Assembly (NCBI RefSeq): GCF_030062155.1
Contig: NZ_CP118269.1
Location: 3,879,518-3,943,517, forward strand
Origin: Pantoea sp. Lij88
GTDB lineage: Bacteria; Pseudomonadota; Gammaproteobacteria; Enterobacterales; Enterobacteriaceae
DNA length: 64,000 nt
Direction: 5' to 3'
In this document: positions 1 to 9,149 of the stretch, piece after piece
Numbering within the stretch: the first letter of the stretch is position 1
How the letters are laid out: each line of letters starts with the position of its first letter
Notes under the pieces: model-generated
Told to the model about the DNA's origin: nothing
What the model saw: only the letters and a program-made list of their open reading frames with translations
The model's database searches: none
Translations under genes and position numbers: made by a program

Positions 1-159
1 TAATAGCGGCCAGCGAGCCCCAATCTCTTTCAGGCGTTCTTCGCGGGCAATATCAACATAACTGAACGCCTGCAGAGAAAAAGCCTCTCGCAGCGCGCTG
101 ATATCATCCTGAGGTTCACCGTGAGCAATGCCCGGCGTATAAACATCTTCGTTTTTCAT
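1..159 (-). CDS. bcsR: BcsR, cellulose synthase regulatory small protein (3' end cut by window edge)
   Basis: The reverse strand reads ATG at 159 and stays open to base 1, giving 53 residues that begin MKNEDVYTPG and contain AFSLQ, then REERL, then RWPLL. These match the E. coli BcsR (YhjR) pattern AFSLP...REQL...RWPLL, and E. coli BcsR is only about 62 residues long, so just the last few codons are missing. BcsR is a small partner of the BcsQ ATPase in the inner-membrane cellulose synthase assembly and is needed for synthase stability. The gene diverges from bcsE across about 200 bp, as in E. coli. This implies that another bcs operon (bcsR, possibly followed by Q, A, B, Z, C) runs leftward outside the window, in addition to the bcsO-led operon inside it. 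An orphan bcsR is the alternative. Confidence 0.85.
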   Translation of the reverse strand, partial: MKNEDVYTPGIAHGEPQDDISALREAFSLQAFSYVDIAREERLKEIGARWPLL

Positions 160-218
160 TATTGATTGTTCGCCACAAATAAAACTGCGTCGGTTTCGGG
201 TCAGCAACATTTGCATCA

Positions 219-242
219 ATTCTGGAAAGGGGTTTCCAGAAT
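219..242. promoter_or_regulatory. Perfect inverted repeat in the bcsR-bcsE divergent promoter
   Basis: The arms ATTCTGGAAA (219-228) and TTTCCAGAAT (233-242) are exact reverse complements around a GGGG spacer. It lies 60 bp upstream of bcsR and 117 bp upstream of bcsE. No T tract follows, so an operator is more likely than a terminator. I do not recognise the binding protein. Confidence 0.5.
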
Positions 243-296
243 GAGCACGATCACAAAAAAGGGGAAATGGCCTGTATTCAGTAATTTTTAATTAGT

Positions 297-323
297 CAGG
301 TTACAACCTGTTCTGTCTATAAT
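297..323 (+). promoter_or_regulatory. Likely bcsE promoter with overlapping palindrome
   Basis: A consensus -10 hexamer TATAAT sits at 318-323. Immediately upstream is the palindrome CAGGTT-AC-AACCTG (297-310), which covers the -35 zone and could be a repressor or activator site. The -35 itself is weak. bcsE starts 35 bp downstream of the -10. Confidence 0.5.
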
Positions 324-358
324 AAACTAGCCTGGGCTGGAACAATAATGAATTCAAT

Positions 359-1897
359 ATGAAAAATTCTTTTTCGCTGGGGCTGCTGCAGGTTCAGCCG
401 GAAATCACTACGCTGCAAAACCCCGGCTGTTATTGGGTCACCTGCGCACGTCAGCAGGATGCCCGCACCTTTATCCGTCAGGTTATTTCACATCAGCAAT
501 CCGTTACGCTCATCAGCGCCGGAGAGTCGCCCCGCGAACTGCTGACGCCCGATCCGGCAGGCGGCCCCGATCGCATTCCGCTGTTTTCATTGCCCGAAAA
601 TAAAAAAAGTCTGCTACAGCTGGAACGTGATTTTTCCCGCACGCTCAGCAGTAAAAATGGACTGGTTATTTTTAACAGCAGTGGCGCGCAATGGGATAAA
701 TTAAATGAAGCCGAATTAAGCAACTGGGTAACGCGTATGCGCCGGTTGCTGCGAAAGAGAAAGATTACGCTCCTGATCGTTACATCCGGTATCACCCAAT
801 TTAATCAGAATAATAATCTGCAGCGTTATTTTCGTCAGATGGACGGGCTGGCTTATTTAACCTTTCAGCAGGATAGCTGGCAGTATCAAATAAGCTGGTG
901 GTATGCCGGTGAACGACTGATTGCCGATCGCACGCTGCGTCTGGGCTGTGAAGATGACCATTTCTTTGCCCTGAAAGAGACGGAGGAGCCGCTGAGCCTG
1001 AATGATGAACAGCATTATCTGGCCGAAAAAAGCGTGCTTGAAGGTGCGCCGCCGCTTTCACGCCAGTGGCAGCTGTTTGACGATAATCAGCAGGTCTGGT
1101 TACAGGCGCAGCAGGCCAATGCGGCCACCGTGATTTTCAGCCTGACGCACAGTGAGCAGATCAGCGAACTGGCAAACATGGTGCACAGTCTGCGCCGCGC
1201 GCGTGGTAACGGGCTGAAAATCGTGGTGCGCGAGATGGGCGTGAGCCTGCGTTACAGCGATGAGCGCCTGCTGCAGGCCTGCGGCGTGAACACTATTGTC
1301 CCGACTACGGCGCCGATGTCGCGCTTTCTCACGATGCTCGAAGGGATCCAGGGGCAACGGTTCAGTCGCCGCGTCCCCGCCAGCCTGGACGGGCTGATCG
1401 CTTCACTGCAGCCGCTGCACGAAAAGGGCTATCTGCGGCTGGATGCGTTTTGTCAGTCGGTCGGCCAGTTAATCAGCAATACCCTGCTGCCGGAAAATGA
1501 CAAAGGTCTGCTGGTGGCCCTGCGTCCGGTGCCGCAGCTCTCTCCTCAGCAGGTCCTGACGCTCTGCAAGCCCCGCCGCTTTGGCGATCTGGTGACGGTA
1601 CTGGAGGATCGGGTGATTCTCTTCCTCTCCTCCTGCCGCTACAACGATCTGGATAAGGCACTGAAATTTATCTTTTCACTGCCGCATGACGAACTATTTG
1701 CCAACCGGATTATCTGGTTTGAGGATAACCAGATTCTGGCCGAAATCAGCAATATCAAAAAAATGACGCCGATGGCCCTGCAGGAACTGACGCCGGTTTC
1801 AGACTCCCTGCGCGACGCTACCCCCAGGCCGGTCGACGCGCCTGAACGCGCGGCACCGCAGCCCATCTCTTTACTGCCGGAGAAAGAATCCCGATGA
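359..1897 (+). CDS. bcsE: BcsE, c-di-GMP-binding cellulose regulator
   Basis: The 512-residue product resembles E. coli BcsE (523 aa) along its length: VLEGAPPLS followed by WQLF, an SLRRxRG stretch, VALRPVP, and the GIL-type motif RFGD at residues 407-410 (the RxGD c-di-GMP-binding motif). BcsE binds c-di-GMP and, through BcsF, tethers to the cellulose synthase at the inner membrane; it also stimulates BcsG-dependent modification. The last bases overlap the start of bcsF (CGATGA), so bcsEFG look translationally coupled. A four-codon ORF (ATG at 348, MNSI) ends inside the bcsE start codon region. No signal peptide is visible, consistent with a cytosolic protein. Confidence 0.93.
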   Translation: MKNSFSLGLLQVQPEITTLQNPGCYWVTCARQQDARTFIRQVISHQQSVTLISAGESPRELLTPDPAGGPDRIPLFSLPENKKSLLQLERDFSRTLSSKNGLVIFNSSGAQWDKLNEAELSNWVTRMRRLLRKRKITLLIVTSGITQFNQNNNLQRYFRQMDGLAYLTFQQDSWQYQISWWYAGERLIADRTLRLGCEDDHFFALKETEEPLSLNDEQHYLAEKSVLEGAPPLSRQWQLFDDNQQVWLQAQQANAATVIFSLTHSEQISELANMVHSLRRARGNGLKIVVREMGVSLRYSDERLLQACGVNTIVPTTAPMSRFLTMLEGIQGQRFSRRVPASLDGLIASLQPLHEKGYLRLDAFCQSVGQLISNTLLPENDKGLLVALRPVPQLSPQQVLTLCKPRRFGDLVTVLEDRVILFLSSCRYNDLDKALKFIFSLPHDELFANRIIWFEDNQILAEISNIKKMTPMALQELTPVSDSLRDATPRPVDAPERAAPQPISLLPEKESR

Positions 1898-2091
1898 ACC
1901 TGATGGATTGGGTACAGATTGCGCTGCTGGCTATTTTTATCCTGCTGATTTTAAAGCCTGTCTGGCAGCGGTGGCTGCCGCGTCGCTGGAACGGCCTGCT
2001 GAATCGCCTGTTGCCTGCACGCGCGCTGAAGTCTGAAGGTCACTGGCAGCGTCAATCTCCAAAAACGGATGCAAAAATTAATGAAAAATGA
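1894..2091 (+). CDS. bcsF: BcsF, small membrane anchor for BcsE
   Basis: The 65-residue protein has one N-terminal hydrophobic helix (about residues 6-23) followed by a basic tail rich in Arg and Lys. This matches the size and layout of E. coli BcsF (63 aa), which sits in the inner membrane and recruits BcsE to the synthase complex. It overlaps bcsE by 4 bp and bcsG by 23 bp, giving a tightly packed bcsEFG unit. Sequence identity to known BcsF is low, so the call rests on size, topology and position. Confidence 0.85.
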   Translation: MNLMDWVQIALLAIFILLILKPVWQRWLPRRWNGLLNRLLPARALKSEGHWQRQSPKTDAKINEK

Positions 2092-3748
2092 TCAACCTGC
2101 TGCGGCCCACACTTCCGGTTTGTGGTCCAGCTGGCGCGGACTGGGCGGCTGGAATTTCTACTTTTTAGTTAAGTTTGCCCTGCTGTGGTACGGCTATCTC
2201 AACTTTCACGCCCTGAGCAACCTGGTCTTTCTCGCCTGGCTGCTGTTCCCGTTGCCGACGGTGCGCCTGCATCGCCTGCGCCACTGGATCTCGATCCCCA
2301 TTGGTGTGGGGCTGTTCTGGCATGACACCTGGCTGCCCGGCCTCAGCAGCATCATGAGCCAGGGCGATCAGCTGGCGGGCTTCTCCGGCGCTTACCTGCT
2401 CGATCTGGCAGACCGGTTTATTAACTGGCAGATGCTGGGTGCGCTGTTTGTGCTGCTGGTTCTCTACCTGTTTATTTCCCCCTGGATCCGCATCACCGTG
2501 CTGGTTTCATTGATGATGATCTGGCTCAACGTGCTGACGATTGCAGGCCCGGCGATGTCGCTGCTGCCGACCCGCGCAGCCACACCACAGGTGGTCCTGA
2601 ATCAGACGCCCGCCGCCGCCACCAGCCAGGCCGCTGCCGTGCCGGACGGACTCGATCAGTCTGCCGCGCCCACCAGCGCCAGCCTGACCGCCTGGCTCAG
2701 CCGTTTCTATGAGAGTGAGCGCAAGCGCGTCACCCACTTCCCCGACAGCCTGCCTGCCGATTCACAGCCGTTCGACATTCTGGTGATCAACATCTGTTCA
2801 CTCGCCTGGTCGGACATGGATGCGTCTCAGCTGCGTAATCATCCGCTGTGGCAGCACTTCGACATCATGCTGACCAACTACAACTCCGCCACCAGCTACA
2901 GCGGACCGGCGGGGATTCGTCTGCTGCGTGCCAGCTGCGGTCAGACCTCGCACAGCGATCTCTACAAACCCACCGATTCGCGCTGCTATCTGTTCGATAA
3001 TCTCGCGAAGCTGGGCTTTAAAGAGCAGCTGATGATGGACCACACCGGCGTGTTTGGTAACTATCTCAAAGAGCTGCGCGAGGGCGGGGATATTCAGGCA
3101 CCGCTGATGTCGCAGGCAGGTATTGCGCCGGAGGTGACCTCATTCGACAGCTCGCCGGTCTTCAACGATGCCCAGCTGATGCAGCGCTGGCTCGACGATC
3201 GCAGCAAGAGCAGCGATGCCCGCAGTGCCACCTTCTATAACCTCATCCCGCTTCACGACGGCACCCGCGAACTGGGCAGCACCCAGACCGCCCCGTGGAA
3301 GCCGCGCGCTCAGCTGCTGTTTGATCAGATCGACGCCTTCCTCACTCAGTTGGAGAAGTCAGGCCGTCGGGTGATGGTGCTGGTGGTGCCGGAGCATGGT
3401 GCCGCCCTGCAGGGCGATAAGATGCAGATGTCAGGCCTGCGGGATATCCCCAGCCCGGCGATTACCCATGTGCCGGTCGGGATTAAGTTTGTCGGCATGA
3501 AAGCCCCGCATCAGGGACAGCCACTGAATATTGATGCGCCGACCAGCCTGCTGGCGGTCTCAGAGATTGTGTCACGCGTGGTGGATGGACAGGTATTTAA
3601 TGCGCCGAATGTGAATATGTCGGTGCTGACTGACAAGCTGCCGCAGACGCCTGTGGTGTCGGAAAACGACGGTGCGGTGGTGATGATGTATCAGGGCAAG
3701 CCCTGGATCAGGCTGAATGGCGGCGACTGGGTGCCCTATCCGGAGTAA
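2069..3748 (+). CDS. bcsG: BcsG, cellulose phosphoethanolamine transferase
   Basis: The 559-residue protein has four to five N-terminal membrane helices (residues about 30-160), a Pro/Ala-rich linker (165-205) and a periplasmic alkaline-phosphatase-like domain. Cys243 in VINICS and the proposed nucleophile Ser278 in SYSGPA fall at the same numbers as in E. coli BcsG, and VPEHGAAL supplies the downstream catalytic Glu-His pair. The enzyme transfers phosphoethanolamine from phospholipid to nascent cellulose. The start at 2069 keeps the E. coli numbering but overlaps bcsF; the in-frame ATG at 2081 is an alternative. The protein ends WVPYPE, like the family. Confidence 0.95.
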   Translation: MQKLMKNDQPAAAHTSGLWSSWRGLGGWNFYFLVKFALLWYGYLNFHALSNLVFLAWLLFPLPTVRLHRLRHWISIPIGVGLFWHDTWLPGLSSIMSQGDQLAGFSGAYLLDLADRFINWQMLGALFVLLVLYLFISPWIRITVLVSLMMIWLNVLTIAGPAMSLLPTRAATPQVVLNQTPAAATSQAAAVPDGLDQSAAPTSASLTAWLSRFYESERKRVTHFPDSLPADSQPFDILVINICSLAWSDMDASQLRNHPLWQHFDIMLTNYNSATSYSGPAGIRLLRASCGQTSHSDLYKPTDSRCYLFDNLAKLGFKEQLMMDHTGVFGNYLKELREGGDIQAPLMSQAGIAPEVTSFDSSPVFNDAQLMQRWLDDRSKSSDARSATFYNLIPLHDGTRELGSTQTAPWKPRAQLLFDQIDAFLTQLEKSGRRVMVLVVPEHGAALQGDKMQMSGLRDIPSPAITHVPVGIKFVGMKAPHQGQPLNIDAPTSLLAVSEIVSRVVDGQVFNAPNVNMSVLTDKLPQTPVVSENDGAVVMMYQGKPWIRLNGGDWVPYPE

Positions 3749-3774
3749 CGCATCAGCGTCGGGAAGCAGAAGTG

Positions 3775-3808
3775 CGGGTCAGGTGCGGTTCAGTGCCTGA
3801 CCCGTTTT
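3775..3808 (+). terminator. Terminator of bcsEFG, followed by a second hairpin facing bcsZ
   Basis: CGGGTCAGG (3775-3783) pairs with CCTGACCCG (3796-3804), followed by TTTT, 26 bp after the bcsG stop. A second hairpin, CAGAAC-GCGGC paired with GCCGC-GTTCTG (3829-3856), lies just downstream of bcsZ on the other strand but lacks a T tract. Confidence 0.75.
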
Positions 3809-3863
3809 GATCGTGTTGCTGTCTGCAGCAGAACAGCGGCCAGCGCCGCCGTTCTGCCAGTTA

Positions 3864-4871
3864 TCAGCGCTTCTCCTGAAACGCCTGCCAGGTCAGCAGC
3901 TGCAGGCTGGCAGAGAAGTAGTTCTGATCCGCAGCCAGCTTATCGCTCAGATAGCCGGTCTCATTCAGCGTCAGGTCACGTACTGCCAGCAGACCGCCCT
4001 CAAGATGGTAAGGTGCAGGCGCATTCGCCAGCACGTCGAACCAGGCGGGGGTCAGCATGCGGCTGTAACCCTGCCAGACGCGCTGAAAAGGCACCAGCGC
4101 CAGACTGTGCGGGTCATACCACCAGATGTTCAGCGGCACGCGAATCGCGTCGTAACTGAAGCGGTTTGAGTAGCCCACCGCTGGCGCCACCGACCCATCG
4201 GCATTCAGCGCAACCCAGTCCAGCGGCAGGCCGGTTTTGCCAAAGCTCAGCTTACCCAGCAGATCAAAGCCATCGTTAATCAGCTTATCCCAGACCTGCA
4301 GATGACTCCGCTCGCCAAACTCCCGCCACGCCTGAAACAGAAAATAGGAAGGGTTCAGGACCACATAACTGGTTTTATTGAACCCCTGTGCGCCCGGCAG
4401 CAGGACGGTATGGCCGCCAAAGCTCGTCACATCCAGCTTGATGATGGCGCGCTGAATACGGTCAGACTCCTGCTGGTAGCTCTCCACCTGCCATTTCTGT
4501 GCAGCGCGCTGCAGCGCCCAGGCCAGCAGCACATCGCCATCTGAGGCGTTATTTTTGTCGGCAACCGGGTTATCAGTGCCTGGCACATAGCGCCAGTAGA
4601 AGAGATCGGTCTGCGGATTTCGCAACTGGGTGCGCGTCCACTGCCACAGCCGATCGAAGGTGGCGCGATCGTTGTTGGCCACGGCCAGCAACATGCCATA
4701 ACCCTGACCTTCGGTGTGACTGACATTGTTATTGGCGGTGTCCGTGATCCGTCCTTCCGCAGTCACAAAGCGGCTTTTAAACGTGTCCCAGCCGCTGGCA
4801 TTGGCCTGCGCGCTGCAGGCCAGCAGTAAAACAGAGCAGATCCAGCCCATCCAGAATGGCTTACGTTTCAT
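3864..4871 (-). CDS. bcsZ: BcsZ, periplasmic endo-1,4-beta-glucanase (GH8)
   Basis: The 335-residue protein has a signal peptide (hydrophobic core around residues 8-20, likely cleavage after AQANA near 25) and GH8 landmarks: Glu54 in HTEGQGYGM, the ASDGD segment at 110-113 and Asp241 in SYDAIR. It hydrolyses beta-1,4-glucan in the periplasm and is needed for normal cellulose export. It is the last gene of the minus-strand bcsO-Q-A-B-C-D-Z operon, 8 bp after bcsD. In E. coli bcsZ lies between bcsB and bcsC, so its place at the end, after bcsD, marks a different operon type. Confidence 0.94.
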   Translation of the reverse strand: MKRKPFWMGWICSVLLLACSAQANASGWDTFKSRFVTAEGRITDTANNNVSHTEGQGYGMLLAVANNDRATFDRLWQWTRTQLRNPQTDLFYWRYVPGTDNPVADKNNASDGDVLLAWALQRAAQKWQVESYQQESDRIQRAIIKLDVTSFGGHTVLLPGAQGFNKTSYVVLNPSYFLFQAWREFGERSHLQVWDKLINDGFDLLGKLSFGKTGLPLDWVALNADGSVAPAVGYSNRFSYDAIRVPLNIWWYDPHSLALVPFQRVWQGYSRMLTPAWFDVLANAPAPYHLEGGLLAVRDLTLNETGYLSDKLAADQNYFSASLQLLTWQAFQEKR

Positions 4872-4879
4872 TTTCGATC

Positions 4880-5323
4880 CTATTGATATCGATAGTGCAG
4901 CGTGCTGCCATCGTTGAGTTCAAGCGTCACCGGCACAATCCTGCTGCCGCCCTGGCCCTGTAACCAGCCTGAAAAAAGCCCGGCCATGACCGCACCAAAC
5001 GCGGCCTGCCAGTCAGCCGGAGAGTGGATATTGTCGCCCGCCGGCAGGGCGTGATACGAAATCAGCAGCGCCGTCTCTTCCGGCTGAAGCTGCACAAAGC
5101 CCCAGTTAAACCGCGCCAGCTGCAGGTTGGCCTCGCGCTCCAGATCCTGCACGGTACGTGACTCTGGCAAAGGATAGCGGGTCGCCAGCGATTCACCCAT
5201 CTTATAGAGAAAGGCTTCCGCATCGTGCTGACCGGCGTTGGCGATCATCCCGTCAATCAGCACGCTGACCAGGTCAAACCAGCCCGGCTGATAAGGATGC
5301 GATACCCCCGAATGCTCACTCAT
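4880..5323 (-). CDS. bcsD: BcsD, periplasmic cellulose-fibre organising subunit
   Basis: The 147-residue protein lacks a signal peptide. It has the BcsD-family layout, with an N-terminal helical region, a FNWGF/LQPEE strand and a C-terminal LNDGSTLHYRYQ strand. In Komagataeibacter, BcsD (AxCeSD) forms ring-like oligomers that order nascent glucan chains; E. coli has no equivalent. The start codon overlaps the bcsC stop by one base (TAATG), so translation is probably coupled. Naming rests mainly on position between bcsC and bcsZ and on length, since family sequence identity is low. Confidence 0.8.
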   Translation of the reverse strand: MSEHSGVSHPYQPGWFDLVSVLIDGMIANAGQHDAEAFLYKMGESLATRYPLPESRTVQDLEREANLQLARFNWGFVQLQPEETALLISYHALPAGDNIHSPADWQAAFGAVMAGLFSGWLQGQGGSRIVPVTLELNDGSTLHYRYQ

Positions 5324-8300
5324 TACTTCTCTCCGAACAGGTAACGGACATAGAGCTGCGCGCTGCTTTCGTTGTAATCACCAAAGGTGTCATAACCCAG
5401 CTGGCCGCCAATCGTTACATCTTTATTGAGTTTGTAGTCCGCCCCGGCATGCAGGTTATAGCCGATGCCGTTTTTGCTGCCGCCGGAGTAGTACGCGTCT
5501 TTCACGCTGCCGCTGGCGGCAAGAGATTCCAGCTCTGACTGCAGGCTGGCATCCGACGGGAAGTAGGCGCTCTTATCCTGACTGTAGGTCTGATAACCGG
5601 CTGCCCCGCCAATATTCACTTTCAGATCGTCAAACCTGCGTGAGAACTCTATCGGGAACGAGACCGACGCGTAGTTCTGCGGGCTGAAGTAGCCGCCCTG
5701 TCCGTAACTGAAGTAGCTGAGGTTTTTCGAGAAATCCATCCACGACAGGCTCATGCCGACTTTTAGCTCGCGATCGTCAGTGTGGAACGGACGGACATAG
5801 GCCCCGGCGGTGGCCTGCAGCGTGTTATTGCTGGCGACATTCTCGCCGAGATAGCTGTACGCGCCCCCACCGGCGTAGAAGCCCGCGTCGCCATTGTCAT
5901 AGCTTAACAGGGCGTTCGCACCATTCTTCGTGACGCGTCCCCAGCGTTTGCCGCTGGTTTTATCTTCTGCGCCGACGTAAGAGAGCAGGCTGTCGGTAAT
6001 CGCACGACGCTCACCGGTCAGGATCAGCGTCAGGAAGTCGGTGAGTTTCGGTGACCACTGCACGCCACCGACCAGGGTACTGAGATCCTGGCCCAGCGGG
6101 GTACTGCCGATATCCACTTTATAATTGTCGCCCTTCAGCGCCAGATTCAGCTCGACGCCTGAAGCCGTTTGCGAATCGGTGGTGGCGTTCGGCAGATCAT
6201 TCACCGTCGCCCCGCCTGCGGCCACCACTCTGCCCTGACTCAGCGCATTGGTGCCGAAACGACGCCAGGCATCAGCTGCGCCACTGCCCGCCGTGAGCGA
6301 GACCGGCGTGGCGGTAAAGTCGAGGCGCGCCGTTTCAAACGGCACGGTAGAGAAGGTCAGCGGCGCTTTGGCCTCCGTCAGCTTGCTTAAGCCCGACTCG
6401 CCATCACGCCCGCGTACCTGCACCATGCCCTGACTCCAGGTGCCGGTTTTCTCCTGCAGCGAATCCATCATGGTGTTGACGTCATGCAGAACCTGTGACT
6501 GCTGAGAAACCGTTGTGCTGCCCGCAGCCGGTTCGCCCTGTGATGTCACGCCAGCGGTCTGGCCCGCTGGTGCGGCCTGCCACGGCAGCACGGTGCCGTA
6601 GCTGGACGGTGAACGTCCCACCGGCGAGGTGTTGCGGTTGATAAACGGATTCTCCGCCAGCGCCAGGCCGCCCACGGTCGGCACGCTGCCAGGCTGCGCG
6701 CCCTGCAGGCCAATCAGCTGCCCGCGCGCGGAGCGCAGATAAGCCATCGCCTGCGAATGGTCGCCGTTGGCTTCCGCCACCCGCGCCAGCAGCAGCAGGC
6801 GATCCGGCGTCTGCGTGGTGGTGTTGAGACCGCGACTCAGCTCATTGGCGCGCTGCACATTGTTCTGCGCCAGCGCGACGTTGATGGCTCCGACGCGCGC
6901 ATCCTGCGTCGGCGTATCCTGGGTCATCAGGTAGTCATAGACCACACCCGCGTCCCGGTTCATCTTGCCGTCCTGGTAGAGACGCGCCATCGCGAACATC
7001 AGATCGCGGTTCTGGGGATCCTGCTGCAGCGCGCCTGTCAGCTTGTCATACGCCGCTGCGTACTGACGCTGCTGACGCAGGCGATCCACTTCATTAATCA
7101 GATAGCCGTTGCGGATACCGGCCAGCTGCGTCGGGGTGCTGCGCGCCTGCAGTTCCGGGTTACTGAGGAAGCGCTGCGCCTCACTGCCGAGGCCGGCCTG
7201 ATTCAGCACCGCCATCTGTGCGGCATAATCGCCCGCGTTGCCCTGCACGCCACGCTGCAGGTTAGTCCGCACCACCGAAACGGCGCTGGTGAGATCGCCC
7301 GCCTGCGCCAGTTTCTGCGCCAGGTTTCCGGCATCAACCGGGTTGGCCGGTGGCGTGACCGTGAGCGCTTTCAGGGTGTTGGCGGCGGCCGCCGTCGCGC
7401 CCTGCGCCAGGTACTGATCGGCCGTGCTCATCTGCAGGTTGAAATTAACCCGCTGCGCCAGTTCACGCATCGCCGCCGTCTGCGCATTGGCGGGAATACG
7501 CGCCAGCAACGCGCTGGCCTGCTGCCAGCCACCACTTTCGCTGGCGTTAAGTGCACCGGCATACAGCTCGCTGGTGCTGGCCCCGTTGCGCATCACCGGC
7601 TGCATCACGTTAGCCGCCAGCAGCGTGTCGCCCTGCTGACGATAGAGCCGGGCTAAATCGAGCCGCAGCCAGCCATCCGATGGGTAGCGCTGAATGCCCT
7701 GCTGCAGCGTCGCGATGGCCGCAGCGTTGTTCCCGGCCGCCAGCTGGCGCTTCGCCTGCTGACGCAGCGCATCGGCTTCATTGGCCCGTGGCGTGACGCT
7801 CTGGCGTACGCTATCCGGCAGTGCCCCCAGCAATGTACTGGCTTCGGCTCCCCGATTCTGCTGACGCAGAACGTAGAACAGCCCTTCTTTGGCGCTGCGG
7901 TTATCCGCATCGCTTTGCAGAATGGTGCGGTAGATCTGCTCCGCCTGCTCCGGCTGATTAGTCCGGCGCAGCACGTCGGCGCGGAACAGCCTGGCGGCCA
8001 GCCCTTTTTCGCCATCGGCCTGCACCAGCGGTTCGCTCAAGGTCAGTGCCTGCGCCGTGTCGCCGCTTTTCAGCGCCTGCTGCGCGCTGGCCAGCTGGGC
8101 GTAAAAGCGCGCATCGTCCGCCTGCTGCTGACGCGATGAACCCTGATCGCCGCCCAGCTGAGCAGACCGCTGCAGATAATCTGCCGCTTCCTGATAACGT
8201 CCGGCACGCTGGGCCACATAGCCCATGCCCGCTAGCGCATCGGCATCCTGCGGATTCGCGCCCAGCACTTTTTCAAAGCTGGACTGCGCTCCGCCGACGT

Positions 8301-9138
8301 CACCGCTGTTGAGCGCGCTGAATCCGGCCCCTTTTTCTGCGCCCCCGACGTTTTTACGGTAATAGTCGATGACGGCGGAGTCCTGCGGATGACGCTGCTG
8401 CCAGGTCTGATAGAGCGCTGCATCTGACGGCTGTGGACCGAGCCACAGCAGCGCCTGACGCAGTGAGCGGTCGGCATCCTGATTACCACTCGCCAGCGAA
8501 CTCAGCACCTCAATGCCTTCGCGACGGGTCGGCTCCTGATAGGTCAGCGCTTTACCCAGCGCCAGCCGCGCGCCGGTGTCCTGCGGATGCTGCGCCGCAA
8601 ACTGACGCAGCGCCTCAACCGCCTGCGGCAGCAGCGTACGGTCGCCCGCCATAGTCAGATAATATTCTGCCGCGACGCTCGGTGGCGGCTCATTGCCGGT
8701 GAAGGTATTGCGCCAGGTCTGCAACGCCGCCGGAATGTTGCCGCTGCGTGCCTGCTGACGTGCCAGCGAAAGCTGCGCCTGCGGAATGGTCTGCATCTGG
8801 CGCGCGTTATCCAGCTCGCTCAGGTGCGGATCGTTGGGGGAGACCTGACTCAGACGGGCGCGATACTGTGCCGCGGCGGCCGTGTCGCCACCCTGCTGTG
8901 AATAGAGTGCCAGCAGGTAGAGTGCCTGGGTGTTGCCGGGTTCAACCATCAGCACCTTTTGCAGTGAGGCTTTCGCCAGGTCGTCATGCGCTTTCTGATG
9001 CCAGTACGATGCCTGATCGAACAGCGCCTGCAGCGCAGGATTGGTGCTCTCCGCCGCCAGCAGCGGCTGTGACAGGGCCAGCGCGCTGCCCAGCAGCAAC
9101 GCGTTACGGATACCGGCACTCAACAGATTGTTTTTCAT
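5323..9138 (-). CDS. bcsC: BcsC, TPR-rich outer-membrane cellulose export channel
   Basis: The 1271-residue protein has a signal peptide (first ~29 residues), then about 800 residues of repeated helical TPR units with the A..Y..AGR..EA pattern. A linker around 800-900 (QPGSVPTVGG, Gln/Ser rich) leads to a C-terminal beta-barrel of roughly 350 residues that ends LYVRYLFGEK. In the family, the TPR part spans the periplasm and binds the polymer while the barrel exports it. The length is slightly above E. coli BcsC (1157 aa). The stop overlaps the bcsD start, and 11 bp separate it from bcsB. Long plus-strand ORFs here (for example 6757-7656) are shadows of its repetitive, GC-rich codons. Confidence 0.95.
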   Translation of the reverse strand: MKNNLLSAGIRNALLLGSALALSQPLLAAESTNPALQALFDQASYWHQKAHDDLAKASLQKVLMVEPGNTQALYLLALYSQQGGDTAAAAQYRARLSQVSPNDPHLSELDNARQMQTIPQAQLSLARQQARSGNIPAALQTWRNTFTGNEPPPSVAAEYYLTMAGDRTLLPQAVEALRQFAAQHPQDTGARLALGKALTYQEPTRREGIEVLSSLASGNQDADRSLRQALLWLGPQPSDAALYQTWQQRHPQDSAVIDYYRKNVGGAEKGAGFSALNSGDVGGAQSSFEKVLGANPQDADALAGMGYVAQRAGRYQEAADYLQRSAQLGGDQGSSRQQQADDARFYAQLASAQQALKSGDTAQALTLSEPLVQADGEKGLAARLFRADVLRRTNQPEQAEQIYRTILQSDADNRSAKEGLFYVLRQQNRGAEASTLLGALPDSVRQSVTPRANEADALRQQAKRQLAAGNNAAAIATLQQGIQRYPSDGWLRLDLARLYRQQGDTLLAANVMQPVMRNGASTSELYAGALNASESGGWQQASALLARIPANAQTAAMRELAQRVNFNLQMSTADQYLAQGATAAAANTLKALTVTPPANPVDAGNLAQKLAQAGDLTSAVSVVRTNLQRGVQGNAGDYAAQMAVLNQAGLGSEAQRFLSNPELQARSTPTQLAGIRNGYLINEVDRLRQQRQYAAAYDKLTGALQQDPQNRDLMFAMARLYQDGKMNRDAGVVYDYLMTQDTPTQDARVGAINVALAQNNVQRANELSRGLNTTTQTPDRLLLLARVAEANGDHSQAMAYLRSARGQLIGLQGAQPGSVPTVGGLALAENPFINRNTSPVGRSPSSYGTVLPWQAAPAGQTAGVTSQGEPAAGSTTVSQQSQVLHDVNTMMDSLQEKTGTWSQGMVQVRGRDGESGLSKLTEAKAPLTFSTVPFETARLDFTATPVSLTAGSGAADAWRRFGTNALSQGRVVAAGGATVNDLPNATTDSQTASGVELNLALKGDNYKVDIGSTPLGQDLSTLVGGVQWSPKLTDFLTLILTGERRAITDSLLSYVGAEDKTSGKRWGRVTKNGANALLSYDNGDAGFYAGGGAYSYLGENVASNNTLQATAGAYVRPFHTDDRELKVGMSLSWMDFSKNLSYFSYGQGGYFSPQNYASVSFPIEFSRRFDDLKVNIGGAAGYQTYSQDKSAYFPSDASLQSELESLAASGSVKDAYYSGGSKNGIGYNLHAGADYKLNKDVTIGGQLGYDTFGDYNESSAQLYVRYLFGEK

Positions 9139-9149
9139 TATTATTGTCC

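Noticed and set aside
6757..7656. 299-codon plus-strand ORF
   Set aside because: It is antisense to the bcsC TPR repeats; the open frame follows from the GC-rich codon pattern and has no family features.
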